Part shown: positions 4,936 through 13,905 of the stretch, in pieces
How the letters are laid out: every line of letters begins with the position of its first letter
How positions within the stretch are numbered: position 1 is the stretch's first letter
Virus record (IMG/VR): IMGVR_UViG_3300032087_001346
Coordinates: 1 to 53,175 of that record
Source: a virus
Length of the DNA stretch: 53,175 nucleotides
Reading direction: 5' to 3' (one strand)
Program-made: the position numbers and the translations under genes
The notes under the pieces: model-generated
The model's database searches: none
What the model was told of the DNA's origin: nothing
What the model saw: the letters and a program-made list of their open reading frames with translations, nothing else

Positions 4936-7453
4936 ACGCAATCCATTTGATCCTATTCCAGAAATGCATGTTACAAAGATTGAAATAGAAACAGAGCAGG
5001 AAGATACGGATCAAGAAGCTACTATTGAATACGATGAGTCAGACGGTGGTGTAGTAGTAGAGTTTAAAAATTCTCCTGAAGAATTTCTGTCTGAAGAACA
5101 AATAGAAGAAACAGACGAAGAGTTTTATCGTAACCTCGCTGACGACATTGATGATGATGTACTGGAAGACATTGCACAAGATGTATATGATAACTTTGTA
5201 GCAGACAAAGATAGTCGCGCTGAATGGGAAAGTATGTTTGAGCGTGGCTTTGATCTTTTAGGTCTAAAGCTGGAAGAAGCATCAGAGCCATTTGAAGGTG
5301 CTTGCACGGCAGTACATCCTATTTTAATTGAGTCTGCAGTTAAGTTTCAATCCAAAGCAACTCAGGAATTATTCCCTGCCAGCGGACCAGTCAAGTCTCA
5401 GATTATTGGTGATGTGTCAGAAGAAAAAGAAAAACAGGCACAGCGTGTTCAACAGTTTATGAACTACCAAGTAACTGATCAGATGACAGAATACTTCGAT
5501 GAGTTTGAACGTATGCTGTTTCATCTTCCTCTCATTGGTTCAGCCTTTAAAAAGATTTACTTTGACTCAGGACTGAATCGTCCTGTTTCAGAGTTTGTTC
5601 CTATTGACCAGTTTTATGTGTCTTACTATGCTACTGACCTACGTAGGGCAGACCGATACACTCATGTTATTTATCGTTCACCAGTTGAAATGCGTCGAGA
5701 CATTGCAGCAGGAATGTATGCAGATGTAGAACTTCCTAAAGCATCTGTTCCTGAATCAACACCAATGTCACAAAAGATGGATACTATTATGGGTCTATCT
5801 CCTTCCAGTGATAATGATCCACAGTATGTTCTTCTTGAACAGCACTGCTACTTGGACCTAGAAGGTTATGAAGATGACGATGGATTGGCTCTGCCCTACA
5901 TCGTAACTATCGAAGAAAAAAGTCGTCAGATTTTGTCTATTCGTAGAAACTACGATAAGGAAGACAGGCGCAGAGAAAAGAAAGTATTCTTTACTCACTA
6001 TCGTTTTGTACCGGGCTTTGGTTTTTATGGTCTAGGTTTAATTCACTTCCTTGGTAATCTTACCATGACTGCAACTGCAGCTATGCGTAGTCTTGTAGAT
6101 GCTGGTCAGTTTGCTAATCTACCGGGTGGATTTAAAGCAAAGGGTATGCGTATTGTAGGAGATAATGATCCTATTGCTCCGGGTGAGTTTAAGGAAGTAG
6201 AAGCAACTGGTAATGATCTTTCAAAGATGATTATCAATCTACCCTATAAAGAACCATCACAAACACTTCTACAGATGCTTACGTTTATTACTGGCACAGC
6301 ACAGAAGTTTGCCGACACAACAGAGCAGGTTGTGGCTGAAGGTGTAAACTATGGGCCTGTCGGAACAACAATGGCGCTGTTAGAAGCAAGCAGCAAATTC
6401 TTTAGTGCAATTCACAAACGTCTGCACAAGTCTCAGAAAGATGAGTTTAAACTTTTAGGACGAATTAACTACGAGTATCTTCCTGATGAATCAATGTGTG
6501 ACATTCCAAATGGAACACTAAAGATTTATCGTAGTGACTTTGATGGCAGGATTGATATTATTCCTGTTTCTGATCCAAACATTCCTTCATCTGCTCACCG
6601 CATGATGATGGCACAGCTTGCACTACAGCTTGCTCAGTCTTCACCACCGGGAATGTTTGATATTGAAGAATTAAATAAAACAATCCTTAATGCAGCAAAT
6701 ATTCCTAATCTTGATAAGATTATGCCAAGCAAGCCAAAACCTGTTCCGCTTGATCCTGTCAGTGATATTGCTGCTTCAGTTAAGGGTATGCCAATTAAAG
6801 CATTTCCCGGTCAAAACCATGATGCTCACATTCAGGTTAAGACTATGTACCTACAAGACCCTGCTAATGGTGCTAATCCGTTAATGCAACGTATTGCTCC
6901 AATTTTAGAAGCAAACATGCAGGAACATTTAATGCTGAAATATCAGGAACAAATTACTGGTATTACAGAAAACATTGTTACTGCATATGGCGATCAAGCA
7001 GAACAGCAGGGCATTAATCCCAACGATCCTCAAATTATTGAAGCGGTTATGGCTACAGCCGCACAGCAAGTTATGCAAGCAAATCAAATTGCAGCTATGC
7101 AGCAACAGGCCATGTCTCCTGAAGCGCAGCTTGTTCAGATTGAAGGACAGAAACTTGGCATTGAGCAACAGAAGATTCAGGCACAAGCCGCTAAAGAAGC
7201 AGTTAATGCTGTTAATAAAGAGCGTGAACTTGACCTTAAAGAGTTACAAATTCAGTTGGATATGTTCAAAGAAGGTGCTAACATTACTGCTAAAGCAGAA
7301 GATTCAGAACGTGATAGAGAATCTAAGAAGGCTATTGCGGCTATGGAGGCACTGCTTGAGTTGGCAGACACTGAAGCAAACATTGATCGAGACAAAACTC
7401 TTAAAGCTGCAGACATGTTGAGTAAGTTTGTTTCTGAACGTAATAAAGGATAA
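4925..7453 (+). CDS. Portal protein
   Basis: The 842-aa product is the dodecameric portal through which DNA is packaged and ejected. It has an acidic N-terminus (about 1-90), then a conserved core containing GACTAVHPILIES, a GSAFKKIYFDS element and a long alpha/beta middle region, as in portals of SIO1/VpV262-like and other marine podoviruses. The last 200 residues are Gln/Ala-rich and helical (EAQLVQIEGQKLGIEQQKIQ), consistent with a long C-terminal barrel or coiled coil. It lies directly after TerL and the holin-like gene and before the co-chaperonin and scaffold, the usual head-gene order. Start MATERNPFDP at 4925. Confidence 0.9.
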   Translation: MATERNPFDPIPEMHVTKIEIETEQEDTDQEATIEYDESDGGVVVEFKNSPEEFLSEEQIEETDEEFYRNLADDIDDDVLEDIAQDVYDNFVADKDSRAEWESMFERGFDLLGLKLEEASEPFEGACTAVHPILIESAVKFQSKATQELFPASGPVKSQIIGDVSEEKEKQAQRVQQFMNYQVTDQMTEYFDEFERMLFHLPLIGSAFKKIYFDSGLNRPVSEFVPIDQFYVSYYATDLRRADRYTHVIYRSPVEMRRDIAAGMYADVELPKASVPESTPMSQKMDTIMGLSPSSDNDPQYVLLEQHCYLDLEGYEDDDGLALPYIVTIEEKSRQILSIRRNYDKEDRRREKKVFFTHYRFVPGFGFYGLGLIHFLGNLTMTATAAMRSLVDAGQFANLPGGFKAKGMRIVGDNDPIAPGEFKEVEATGNDLSKMIINLPYKEPSQTLLQMLTFITGTAQKFADTTEQVVAEGVNYGPVGTTMALLEASSKFFSAIHKRLHKSQKDEFKLLGRINYEYLPDESMCDIPNGTLKIYRSDFDGRIDIIPVSDPNIPSSAHRMMMAQLALQLAQSSPPGMFDIEELNKTILNAANIPNLDKIMPSKPKPVPLDPVSDIAASVKGMPIKAFPGQNHDAHIQVKTMYLQDPANGANPLMQRIAPILEANMQEHLMLKYQEQITGITENIVTAYGDQAEQQGINPNDPQIIEAVMATAAQQVMQANQIAAMQQQAMSPEAQLVQIEGQKLGIEQQKIQAQAAKEAVNAVNKERELDLKELQIQLDMFKEGANITAKAEDSERDRESKKAIAAMEALLELADTEANIDRDKTLKAADMLSKFVSERNKG

Positions 7454-7455
7454 CA

Positions 7456-7647
7456 ATGGAATTTTGGGACGAATTAAATTTAAAGTATGATGAAAAATTA
7501 GAAGAAACAAAAAAATCTCTTGCGTATGGCAATGCTTCTAGTTACGATGAATATCGTCAAGCAGTAGGTCTTATTGAAGGAATTGAATGGGCAAAGGACT
7601 TACTGAAACATATAGTAAAACATCGTATCTATGAAGAAGAGGATTAA
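7456..7647 (+). CDS. Small head-region protein, 63 aa
   Basis: ATG 7456 follows AAAGGA at good distance. The product MEFWDELNLKYDEKLEETKK is acidic and helical with a central AYGNASSYDEYRQAVGLIEG stretch. It resembles the short proteins found after portal genes in marine podoviruses, but I know no function. It ends one codon before the GroES-like gene and is probably co-translated with it. Confidence 0.75.
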   Translation: MEFWDELNLKYDEKLEETKKSLAYGNASSYDEYRQAVGLIEGIEWAKDLLKHIVKHRIYEEED

Positions 7648-8067
7648 ATGCAAGCAGTACCTATGGAAAAGTCTATTAATAATTCAGACTGGGCAAATGA
7701 AGACACACAGTTAATTGATGTAAATGATTTGCCTGAACTTCCCGGTTATCACGTTTTAGTACAGCCGGTGCATGTAAAAGAAAAAACAAAGGGTGGAATT
7801 ATTATTCCTGAAAAGACACAGGAAGATATTTCTTATCTTACTACAGTTGGTAAGGTCTTAAAGCTAGGTGATCTGGCTTATCAAGACAAAGAAAAATTCC
7901 CATTAGGAAAGTGGTGTTCAGAAGGTGACTATGTTTCCTACGGAAAGTTTAATGGTCAAAAGATGGTTTACAAAGGAGTAAAGCTGCTTCTTTTATTTGA
8001 TGACCAGATTATTATGAAAGTACAAAGTCCAGAAGTATTAGACCCGACTTTTAATCTTTCAAACTAA
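7648..8067 (+). CDS. GroES-like co-chaperonin
   Basis: Residues about 33-126 follow the GroES/Cpn10 pattern: GYHVLVQPVHVKEK, then a mobile-loop-like KTKGGIIIPEKTQ (47-59), GKVLKLG, a GDYVSYGKF strand pair, and LLLFDDQIIMKV at the end. The GGIIIP tripeptide region matches the GroEL-contacting loop of GroES. The 32-aa N-terminal extension is unusual. Phage co-chaperonins such as T4 gp31 modify host GroEL to fold the capsid protein. The position between portal and scaffold, before the major capsid gene, fits that role. A ribosome-binding site (GAAGAGGA) precedes ATG 7648. Confidence 0.8.
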   Translation: MQAVPMEKSINNSDWANEDTQLIDVNDLPELPGYHVLVQPVHVKEKTKGGIIIPEKTQEDISYLTTVGKVLKLGDLAYQDKEKFPLGKWCSEGDYVSYGKFNGQKMVYKGVKLLLLFDDQIIMKVQSPEVLDPTFNLSN

Positions 8068-8105
8068 ATTTGTATATTTTTATTATTTATAATAAAATAT
8101 ATATA

Positions 8106-8139
8106 GGCGAAGGATAAACCTCAATTCGTTAGGTTCGCC
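8106..8139 (+). promoter_or_regulatory. Hairpin upstream of the scaffold gene
   Basis: GGCGAA (8106-8111) pairs with TTCGCC (8134-8139), and an inner AACCT/AGGTT pairing is possible. It lies in the 98-bp gap between the co-chaperonin and scaffold genes, after an A/T-rich tract. It may be an mRNA processing or attenuation site; there is no U-run, so it is not a standard terminator. Confidence 0.3.
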
Positions 8140-8165
8140 ACTAGCGGGTATGTAAAGGAAAATAA

Positions 8166-9179
8166 ATGAGTATTGATAACGAGGAATGGTCAACCATTGA
8201 AATAAAAGACCAAGAAGAAAAAGAAGCTGTTGAATTTGAAGTAGAAGATGAGGAAGAGCAAGAACCTTTAGAAGTTGTTCAAGAAGAAGAAAAAGAAGAG
8301 GTTCAAGCAAAACCAGAGCAAGTAGAAGCTACTAATGAAAATACACAGCCAGAAGCAAAAGAATTAGAAGGTATTGAAACAAAAGGCGCAGAGAAGCGTA
8401 TTCGTCAGTTAATTCGTCAGCGTAAAGAACGTGATGAAAAACTACAACAGATGGAAGAGCGTCTTAGTAGTCTTCAAAGTGAACTAAATCAAAAAGAAGA
8501 ACAACTTTCTAATTCACTTAAAAGTTCTATTGATAGCAGTGAAAATCAACTAAACTTAAATCTTGAGTCTGCTAAAACTATGTATCGTCAGGCTGTGGAG
8601 AATGGCGATATTGATGCTCAAATTGCAGCACAAGAAACTATAAGTAAAGCTCATGCCGAACTAAATCAAATTAATAGTCAACGTGAGGCATGGGAAAATT
8701 ATAATACACAGTTAGAACAGCAACAGCCTGTACAACAGGAGCAGACAAACAAAACTCCTAAGTATGATCCTAAAGCTGTTGAGTGGGCAACACGTAATGA
8801 CTGGTTTGGTAAAGACCAAATTATGACAACCGCTGCTTTAGCTGTTGACCAAGAATTAAAAGAAGAAGGATACGATCCTTCTGATGATGACTTTTACGAG
8901 GAAATCGACAAGCGTTTACATAGTCGTTATCCTCAAAAGTTTCAGGGCGAAAATACCCAAGAACCTGAAACACCTCGTTTGCAGGATACATCGTCAAATT
9001 CTGCTCAAGTTGTTGCTGGTGCGTCACGCACACCAAAAACCTCTAAGGGTAATAAAATTAAACTAACACAAGAAGATGTTCGTTTAGCTCAAAAGTGGGG
9101 TATATCACTTGAAAAGTATGCTGCTGAAAAGTTGAAAGTCGAAAAGGCTGACGGCGAATATACTAGCATTTTTAATTAA
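8166..9179 (+). CDS. Scaffold protein
   Basis: The 337-aa product is typical of an internal scaffold. It has a very acidic N-terminal 70 residues (VEFEVEDEEEQEP), a basic helix RQLIRQRKERDEKLQQMEE, a long predicted coiled coil to about 190 rich in Q/E/L, and a C-terminal basic helix-turn segment (TPKTSKGNKIKLTQEDVRLA) of the type that contacts the capsid protein. It sits between the portal/co-chaperonin genes and the capsid genes. Scaffold sequences are weakly conserved, so the call rests on composition and synteny. Confidence 0.8.
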   Translation: MSIDNEEWSTIEIKDQEEKEAVEFEVEDEEEQEPLEVVQEEEKEEVQAKPEQVEATNENTQPEAKELEGIETKGAEKRIRQLIRQRKERDEKLQQMEERLSSLQSELNQKEEQLSNSLKSSIDSSENQLNLNLESAKTMYRQAVENGDIDAQIAAQETISKAHAELNQINSQREAWENYNTQLEQQQPVQQEQTNKTPKYDPKAVEWATRNDWFGKDQIMTTAALAVDQELKEEGYDPSDDDFYEEIDKRLHSRYPQKFQGENTQEPETPRLQDTSSNSAQVVAGASRTPKTSKGNKIKLTQEDVRLAQKWGISLEKYAAEKLKVEKADGEYTSIFN

Positions 9180-9199
9180 GCGTGGAAGGAAAATTTACA

Positions 9200-9682
9200 A
9201 TGACACGAGAAACTAACTCACGTACTGCAACTACTAGGGAAACTCAAACACGCCGGACGTTTGAAGAACCTAATTGGTTACAAATTCCAGAAACTGTTAC
9301 TAAGCGTTTTCAGAATGAAGGCTTGGCCTTACGATGGATACGCATGACACTCAAAGGCAATGACGATATTCAAAATATCGGCAAGCGTCTAGCAGAAGGT
9401 TGGGAGTTTGTACAATCTGAAGAAGTTCCAGAGATGTTGCACTCCTCTGTCGTGAGAGAGGAAGGACGTTATTCAGGAGCAGTCTGTCGTGGAGACTTGG
9501 CCTTGGCAAAAATGCCTTACGACCTAGCTGAATCTCGTCAGGAATTTTATGAGCAAAAGAGTAGAGATGCGGTAGACGCTGTAAACGCTCAGTTAATGCG
9601 TAGTTCAGATTCACGTATGCCAATTTCAAACTCTAGCCGCTCGCGAATAACTACAGGAAGGCAAGCTTCTTTTCAAGAATAG
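9200..9682 (+). CDS. Capsid-region protein, 160 aa
   Basis: The start MTRETNSRTATTRETQTRR at 9200 is chosen because GGAAGGA lies just upstream. The product has a Thr/Arg-rich N-terminus, a compact middle (LRWIRMTLKGNDDIQNIGKRLAEGWEFV, quoted in two overlapping parts of the same helix-strand unit) and a disordered Ser/Arg tail. The middle block is one I associate with capsid-adjacent proteins of marine podoviruses. It lies between scaffold and decoration/capsid genes. Function unknown, possibly a minor capsid or assembly factor. Confidence 0.7.
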   Translation: MTRETNSRTATTRETQTRRTFEEPNWLQIPETVTKRFQNEGLALRWIRMTLKGNDDIQNIGKRLAEGWEFVQSEEVPEMLHSSVVREEGRYSGAVCRGDLALAKMPYDLAESRQEFYEQKSRDAVDAVNAQLMRSSDSRMPISNSSRSRITTGRQASFQE

Positions 9683-9730
9683 CTTTCCTGTTTGTCATAG
9701 TAATTTTAAAACAAGGAAAGGAATAGTGTT

Positions 9731-10318
9731 ATGTCTACTACAAAAGCACTAAACGGCCTTACTCCTTCTCGCAAACGTGGTAGTGGTGCTAACAGCACTG
9801 GTGCTAATTCATATCGCATTGAAAGTGGTTTTGGAACAAACCTTTTTAGCGGCGATATCGTTTGTAATGCAGATGGGTATGTTGTCGGTCTAAGCGTTTC
9901 AACGCAAAAAGCGATTGGTGTTTTCACTGGTTGTCAATACGTTGCTAATGGCGAACAGAAGTTTTCTAACTATTGGCCCGCCAATACTTCAGCCACAGAT
10001 ATTGTAGCTTACGTTGTGGATGATCCACAGGCTACATTTATTGTTCAGGCTGATGCTTCTCTATCCGTTGGTGATATTAACTCACAGAACTTTAGCTGTA
10101 CTTTAGGCGCTGGTTCTACTTATACCGGGCGTTCAGGCTTTGGTATTGAAGCTGGCTCACGTACCACTGGTACTGGCGGTATGCTTCGTCCAATCGCTGT
10201 CCTAGACGAACCGGGCAATGATATTGACGTTGATACAGAACGTGCCTTCCCCAAGGTTGAAGTTCGTATTGTTCGTCATGTCGATGCGTACATTTCTGCT
10301 GACGCATCTGCCAACTAA
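9731..10318 (+). CDS. Head decoration-like structural protein
   Basis: The 195-aa product is Gly/Ser/Thr-rich with alternating beta-strand patterns and few charged residues, typical of a surface virion protein. It begins MSTTKALNGLTPSRKRGSG and ends PKVEVRIVRHVDAYISADAS. It immediately precedes the major capsid gene, where decoration or capsid-stabilising proteins are usual. An AAGGAAAGGAA ribosome-binding region precedes the start. No enzymatic motif is seen. Confidence 0.7.
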   Translation: MSTTKALNGLTPSRKRGSGANSTGANSYRIESGFGTNLFSGDIVCNADGYVVGLSVSTQKAIGVFTGCQYVANGEQKFSNYWPANTSATDIVAYVVDDPQATFIVQADASLSVGDINSQNFSCTLGAGSTYTGRSGFGIEAGSRTTGTGGMLRPIAVLDEPGNDIDVDTERAFPKVEVRIVRHVDAYISADASAN

Positions 10319-10336
10319 GGAAGGGAGTAATTAGAT

Positions 10337-11281
10337 ATGGCTATTAATCGCTCTAGTATTGCGAAGGAACTACTCCCCGGTCTAAATGCAGTATTTGGCA
10401 TTGAATACAATGACGTGGACAACGAACATGCTCCACTCTTTGATGTCGAACAGTCAGATCGTGCATTTGAGGAAGAAGTTCTATTCACCGGCTTTGGTAC
10501 TGCACCTGTTAAGGGTGAAGGTGCTGCAGTTCAGTATGATGACGCACAGGAAGGTTACACTGCTCGTTACACTCACGAGACAATCAGCCTTGCCTTTGCT
10601 GTTACTGAAGAAGCTATGGAAGATAACCTTTATGACACTTTTGCCAAGCTACGTGCGCGTGGTCTAGCACGTTCAATGGCAAACACCAAACAGGTTAAAG
10701 CTGCAGATGTTTTCAACAACGGCTTTAACGCTGCTTATACTGGCGGTGATGGTGTGGCACTATTTAGTGGCTCACATCCAGTTGTTGGTGGTGGTACTCA
10801 GTCAAACACTCTAGGTGCTACTGACCTTTCAGAAGCTGCTCTAGAAACTGCTCTGATTACCATTTCAAAGGCAAAGGATGATCGTGGTATTCTTATCGGT
10901 CTTCAGGCTGAATCACTACATGTACCACCTGATCTTGCATTCACTGCAGATCAGATTCTTAACAGTGCAATGTCAACCACGATTGGCGTAAACCCAACCA
11001 CCCCAGCAAACGGTGCAACTAACGTCAATGACATTAACAGCATTCGTAATCAGGGTCTAGTTCCGGGCGGTTTTTTCGTAAATCGTCGGTTCACTGATAC
11101 AAATGCATGGTTCATTCGTACTGATGCTCCAAACGGCACAAAGTGTTTTGTTCGTGCGCCACTTCAAACCAAGATGGAACCTGACTTTGATACAGGCAAT
11201 CTTCGGTTTAAGGCACGTGAGCGTTACAGCTTTGGTTGGTCCGACTGGCGTGGTTTTTATGGCGCTTCAGGTTCTTCCTAA
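10337..11281 (+). CDS. Major capsid protein
   Basis: The 314-aa product has the features of an HK97-fold capsid protein of the Mu/marine-podovirus type: an N-terminal MAINRSSIAKELLPGLNAVF helix, an E-loop-like region, ETISLAFAVTEEAMEDNLY, a long spine helix around ARGLARSMANTKQVKAADVF, and the A-domain strands with GGFFVNRRFTDTNAWFI. Codon use is the most GC-rich of the virion arm (many -C third positions), as expected for a highly expressed gene. A strong hairpin terminator follows. The GroES-like protein two genes upstream may assist its folding. Confidence 0.9.
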   Translation: MAINRSSIAKELLPGLNAVFGIEYNDVDNEHAPLFDVEQSDRAFEEEVLFTGFGTAPVKGEGAAVQYDDAQEGYTARYTHETISLAFAVTEEAMEDNLYDTFAKLRARGLARSMANTKQVKAADVFNNGFNAAYTGGDGVALFSGSHPVVGGGTQSNTLGATDLSEAALETALITISKAKDDRGILIGLQAESLHVPPDLAFTADQILNSAMSTTIGVNPTTPANGATNVNDINSIRNQGLVPGGFFVNRRFTDTNAWFIRTDAPNGTKCFVRAPLQTKMEPDFDTGNLRFKARERYSFGWSDWRGFYGASGSS

Positions 11282-11306
11282 GTTCCATTTAAATTAAGCT
11301 AATTAT

Positions 11307-11348
11307 AGGGTGGAGAGAAAGAGGAACTACAATCTTTTTCTCCACCCT
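11307..11348 (+). terminator. Strong hairpin terminator after the major capsid gene
   Basis: AGGGTGGAGAGAAAG (11307-11321) pairs with CTTTTTCTCCACCCT (11334-11348) with a perfect 10-bp base and a 12-nt loop, followed by TTGCTTTTG. The position matches the T7 terminator after the capsid gene, which lowers expression of the tail genes. A TATAAT at 11376-11381 (TTGTAA 15 bp upstream) may restart transcription weakly. Confidence 0.75.
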
Positions 11349-11415
11349 TTGCTTTTGTAATTAAATATATTGTTATATAATATAGCTAGTTAATTTCTTT
11401 ATAAAGGACTAACAA

Positions 11416-11721
11416 ATGGCAACTAATATTCGTCAAGGATTTGTTACGGGTAGTGGCGCAGTGTTAGATACTGTTTCAAGTGTCACGCTTGCAGATACTC
11501 GTATCCGTTCTGTCTTTGCAACAGGGGTTGGTACATTTCTTATTACTGGTACGTCTACCGATGCTTATGGAACAGTAAAAGGAAATAATATTAAGTTTGT
11601 AAATACTACTGCTTCTGATGCTAATGAAATCTTTTTTAATGACCTTGGTATTCAGATGGCAGGACCAGTTAAAGTTTCTGCACCAACATCTGCAGCAACA
11701 GTAGCAGTTTTCTATGGCTAA
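11416..11721 (+). CDS. Small virion protein, 101 aa
   Basis: The product MATNIRQGFVTGSGAVLDTV is small, beta-rich and low in charge, with repeated V/T/S strands and no cysteine. It lies right after the capsid terminator and overlaps the next gene by 8 bp. The composition suggests a head decoration or fibre-like protein. No family recognised with certainty. AAAGGA precedes the start. Confidence 0.7.
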   Translation: MATNIRQGFVTGSGAVLDTVSSVTLADTRIRSVFATGVGTFLITGTSTDAYGTVKGNNIKFVNTTASDANEIFFNDLGIQMAGPVKVSAPTSAATVAVFYG

Positions 11722-12370
11722 TTATTCTTACCTAGTCAACGATATTATTCAAGCATGTGAAAACGATGGGACTGAGTTTTACAACTACATTCCCAACATG
11801 GTCAATCGTGCAGAGGATCGCCTGACAAAAGACCTAGACGATTATGGTTTAGTGTCTTATACGTCAGTTGCAGTGTCTTCTGGAAATAATATTCTTACAC
11901 TTCCATCAGGAACTAGAGTAGTTAAGAACATTAACATTGTCAGTAACTCGACCAAGATTAATTTACTGCAGCGTACAGACGAATATATCAATGACTATTG
12001 GCCTGTAAGTTCCTCTACTGGTGAACCTAAGTATTATGCACCACGAAATAATTCTACTGTTCTAGTAGCTCCTACGCCAGCATCTACTTATAATGGTCAG
12101 GTAGTACACGTATCACGACCAGTTACATTAACATCTGCAGCACCTACAAATTATTTTACTGATTTTTGTTATGATCTTCTTTTCTATGCTTCAATGGTAG
12201 AGGCAATGATCTTTCAAAAAGATTACAGTACTGCTCAGTTGTTCGATACTAAGTATCAACAGCTTCTTGAGCTACAACGTAATCAAGCTCGTCGCACACG
12301 TAGGGATGATATGGAAACACCAGCAAGTCCCGGTGGAGCAGACAATCCTCTTGTCGCAAATTCAAACTAA
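11714..12370 (+). CDS. Head-tail adaptor/connector
   Basis: The 218-aa product begins MANYSYLVNDIIQACENDGT and is mainly helical in its first 45 residues, with NMVNRAEDRLTKDLD. Beta strands follow (ILTLPSGTRVVKNINI), then VHVSRPVTLTSA and two long C-terminal helices with an LQRNQARRTRRDD basic patch. This is the pattern of podovirus adaptor proteins (P22 gp4/SU10-type) that form the ring below the portal. A second adaptor-like protein occurs at 14742-15416, so the two may stack or have split roles. Confidence 0.75.
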   Translation: MANYSYLVNDIIQACENDGTEFYNYIPNMVNRAEDRLTKDLDDYGLVSYTSVAVSSGNNILTLPSGTRVVKNINIVSNSTKINLLQRTDEYINDYWPVSSSTGEPKYYAPRNNSTVLVAPTPASTYNGQVVHVSRPVTLTSAAPTNYFTDFCYDLLFYASMVEAMIFQKDYSTAQLFDTKYQQLLELQRNQARRTRRDDMETPASPGGADNPLVANSN

Positions 12371-12384
12371 TCAAGGAGTTTATT

Positions 12385-12726
12385 ATGCCCGGTCCTATTT
12401 TTGATCCGCTTAATCCAAATGAAAGTCCTGCTATGGCTTATCAGCGTCAGCTAGATAAGGATAGTGGGTTTAGTATTAAAAAAAAGAAAGGCAATAAAGA
12501 ACCTTTAACAGAGGAAGAAAAATCTATCATTAAAGATGAAGAAGATGAATCAGATATGATGTATGGTAATCAAGTATTTGATCCAGATACAGGAAAATAT
12601 TCTCAAATGAAAAAAGGTGGGCGTGTTGGTAATGACTACAACCAAGCAGCTAAAAATCGTCCAACCAGTAAAGACTACAAAAAGAAAGCTGCTAAATATC
12701 CCTGTTCACACAACCGCCTATACTAA
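12385..12726 (+). CDS. Small charged virion-region protein, 113 aa
   Basis: The product MPGPIFDPLNPNESPAMAYQ is Lys/Asp/Glu-rich with a KKKKGN patch and a MKKGGRVG segment also found in the next protein. It ends in CSHNRLY, close to the GGRLY end of its neighbour. It is probably disordered. It is the first of a run of small, mainly basic proteins between the two adaptor genes. AAGGAG precedes the start. Confidence 0.7.
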   Translation: MPGPIFDPLNPNESPAMAYQRQLDKDSGFSIKKKKGNKEPLTEEEKSIIKDEEDESDMMYGNQVFDPDTGKYSQMKKGGRVGNDYNQAAKNRPTSKDYKKKAAKYPCSHNRLY

Positions 12727-12744
12727 AGTTAAAGGAGATTTATT

Positions 12745-13356
12745 ATGGCCTATAGACCAGAAGATTTAAAGAAAATTCAAGAAAGAGCAAAAAGAGCAGC
12801 AGAGAAAGCGAAGAAGAAGAAAAAACCAAAACCAAAAGCACGTCCTGAGACAAAGAGAAAACGAATTGTGCGCGAAATGCAACAGGATTTAGGAAAAGCT
12901 GTAGAAGTAAAAGGCCCTTTTAAAATAACTCCTTTGAAAAAACAAGCTGATAAACCTAAGACAGGACCTAAGACAGGACCTAAGACAGAACCTAAGCTAG
13001 ATGGTAGTGAGTATGCGCCATATCCCGGTGCTGCTGGAAGGGCAGGGTTTGAGTATGGAAGAGATATAGGAGAAGTTCTAGACGATAAAACTGTTTCTGA
13101 GGAAATTAAAGAAAGGCTAGAAGAAGAAGAAACTTATGAGGGTGATTACAAAGGTGGTCGAGTAGGTAAAGGTAAGAAGATGAAAATGAAAAAGGGAGGT
13201 TCACCCAAAGGCTGTGGTAAAGCTCGGCGTGGCTATGGTAAAGCTATGATGGGCGGTGGTATGGTTAAAACCAAACGTGGCTATGGCAAAGCTATGATGG
13301 GCGGTGGTATGGTTAAAACCAAACGTGGCAATGGCGGTGGTGGTAGGCTTTACTAA
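12745..13356 (+). CDS. Lys/Gly-rich repeat protein, 203 aa
   Basis: The N-terminus is a run of Lys/Ala helix ([20 protein letters not shown]) followed by three tandem 15-bp repeats encoding KTGP at about 12957-13001. The C-terminus has the motif [19 protein letters not shown] and a 57-bp DNA duplication encoding [16 protein letters not shown] twice, ending NGGGGRLY. This Gly/Lys/Met-rich tail is recurrent in marine podovirus small virion genes. It is strongly basic and could bind packaged DNA; no function is established. AAAGGAG precedes the start. Confidence 0.75.
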   Translation: MAYRPEDLKKIQERAKRAAEKAKKKKKPKPKARPETKRKRIVREMQQDLGKAVEVKGPFKITPLKKQADKPKTGPKTGPKTEPKLDGSEYAPYPGAAGRAGFEYGRDIGEVLDDKTVSEEIKERLEEEETYEGDYKGGRVGKGKKMKMKKGGSPKGCGKARRGYGKAMMGGGMVKTKRGYGKAMMGGGMVKTKRGNGGGGRLY

Positions 13357-13502
13357 TGCCACTAAAAAAAGGTTCAAGCCGAAAAACTATTAGCTCTAAT
13401 ATTCGTAAGCTAAAGAAAGAAAAGTATCCTCAAAAGCAAGCGATAGCAATAGCATTAAGTAGTGCAGGAAAAAGTAAGACAAGGAAGAAAAAACGTGGCT
13501 AA
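13356..13502 (+). CDS. 48-aa basic protein (DUF6496-like)
   Basis: ATG 13356 overlaps the previous stop (TAATG). The product [20 protein letters not shown] continues [20 protein letters not shown] and ends in a Lys/Arg tail. This short pattern (P-LKKGSS, S.NI.KL, YP.KQA.AIAL..A) matches the small phage family I know as DUF6496. It is almost all basic and probably helical. Its next gene starts inside its end, so the cluster is translated as a coupled chain. Confidence 0.75.
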   Translation: MPLKKGSSRKTISSNIRKLKKEKYPQKQAIAIALSSAGKSKTRKKKRG

Positions 13503-13905
13503 TACCTACACTAAGCCAGCCTTACGAGAAAGACTAAAGAATAAAATTATGTCTGGAACTAAGGGTGGTAAGGCTGGTCAGTGGTCTGCACGAAAAGCGC
13601 AGCTACTGGCAAGTGAATATAAAAAGGCTGGTGGTGGTTATAAGTCTGGTCCTACTAAAAAGCAAAAAAGTTTAAAGTCTTGGACAAAGCAAAAGTGGCG
13701 TACTAAGTCAGGTAAACCATCTACTCAAGGACCAAAAGCTACTGGTGAGCGTTATCTTCCTGAAAAAGCAATTAAGTCTTTGTCTTCTTCCGAGTATGCT
13801 AGAACTACTGCAGCTAAACGTAAAGGAACTAAGCAAGGCAAACAGTTTGTAAAACAACCTAAGACCATAGCTAAGAAAGTTAGAAAGTACAGGAAGACAA
13901 AATAA
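13495..13905 (+). CDS. DUF5872-type basic protein, 136 aa
   Basis: I choose GTG 13495 ([19 protein letters not shown]), overlapping the end of the 48-aa gene, because the conserved block starts there. The product has [27 protein letters not shown] and then [20 protein letters not shown], a composition I recognise as the DUF5872 family seen in many phages and giant viruses. It is extremely Lys-rich. It resembles a virion-packaged nucleic-acid-binding protein, but its biochemical role is unknown. Confidence 0.75.
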   Translation: MANTYTKPALRERLKNKIMSGTKGGKAGQWSARKAQLLASEYKKAGGGYKSGPTKKQKSLKSWTKQKWRTKSGKPSTQGPKATGERYLPEKAIKSLSSSEYARTTAAKRKGTKQGKQFVKQPKTIAKKVRKYRKTK

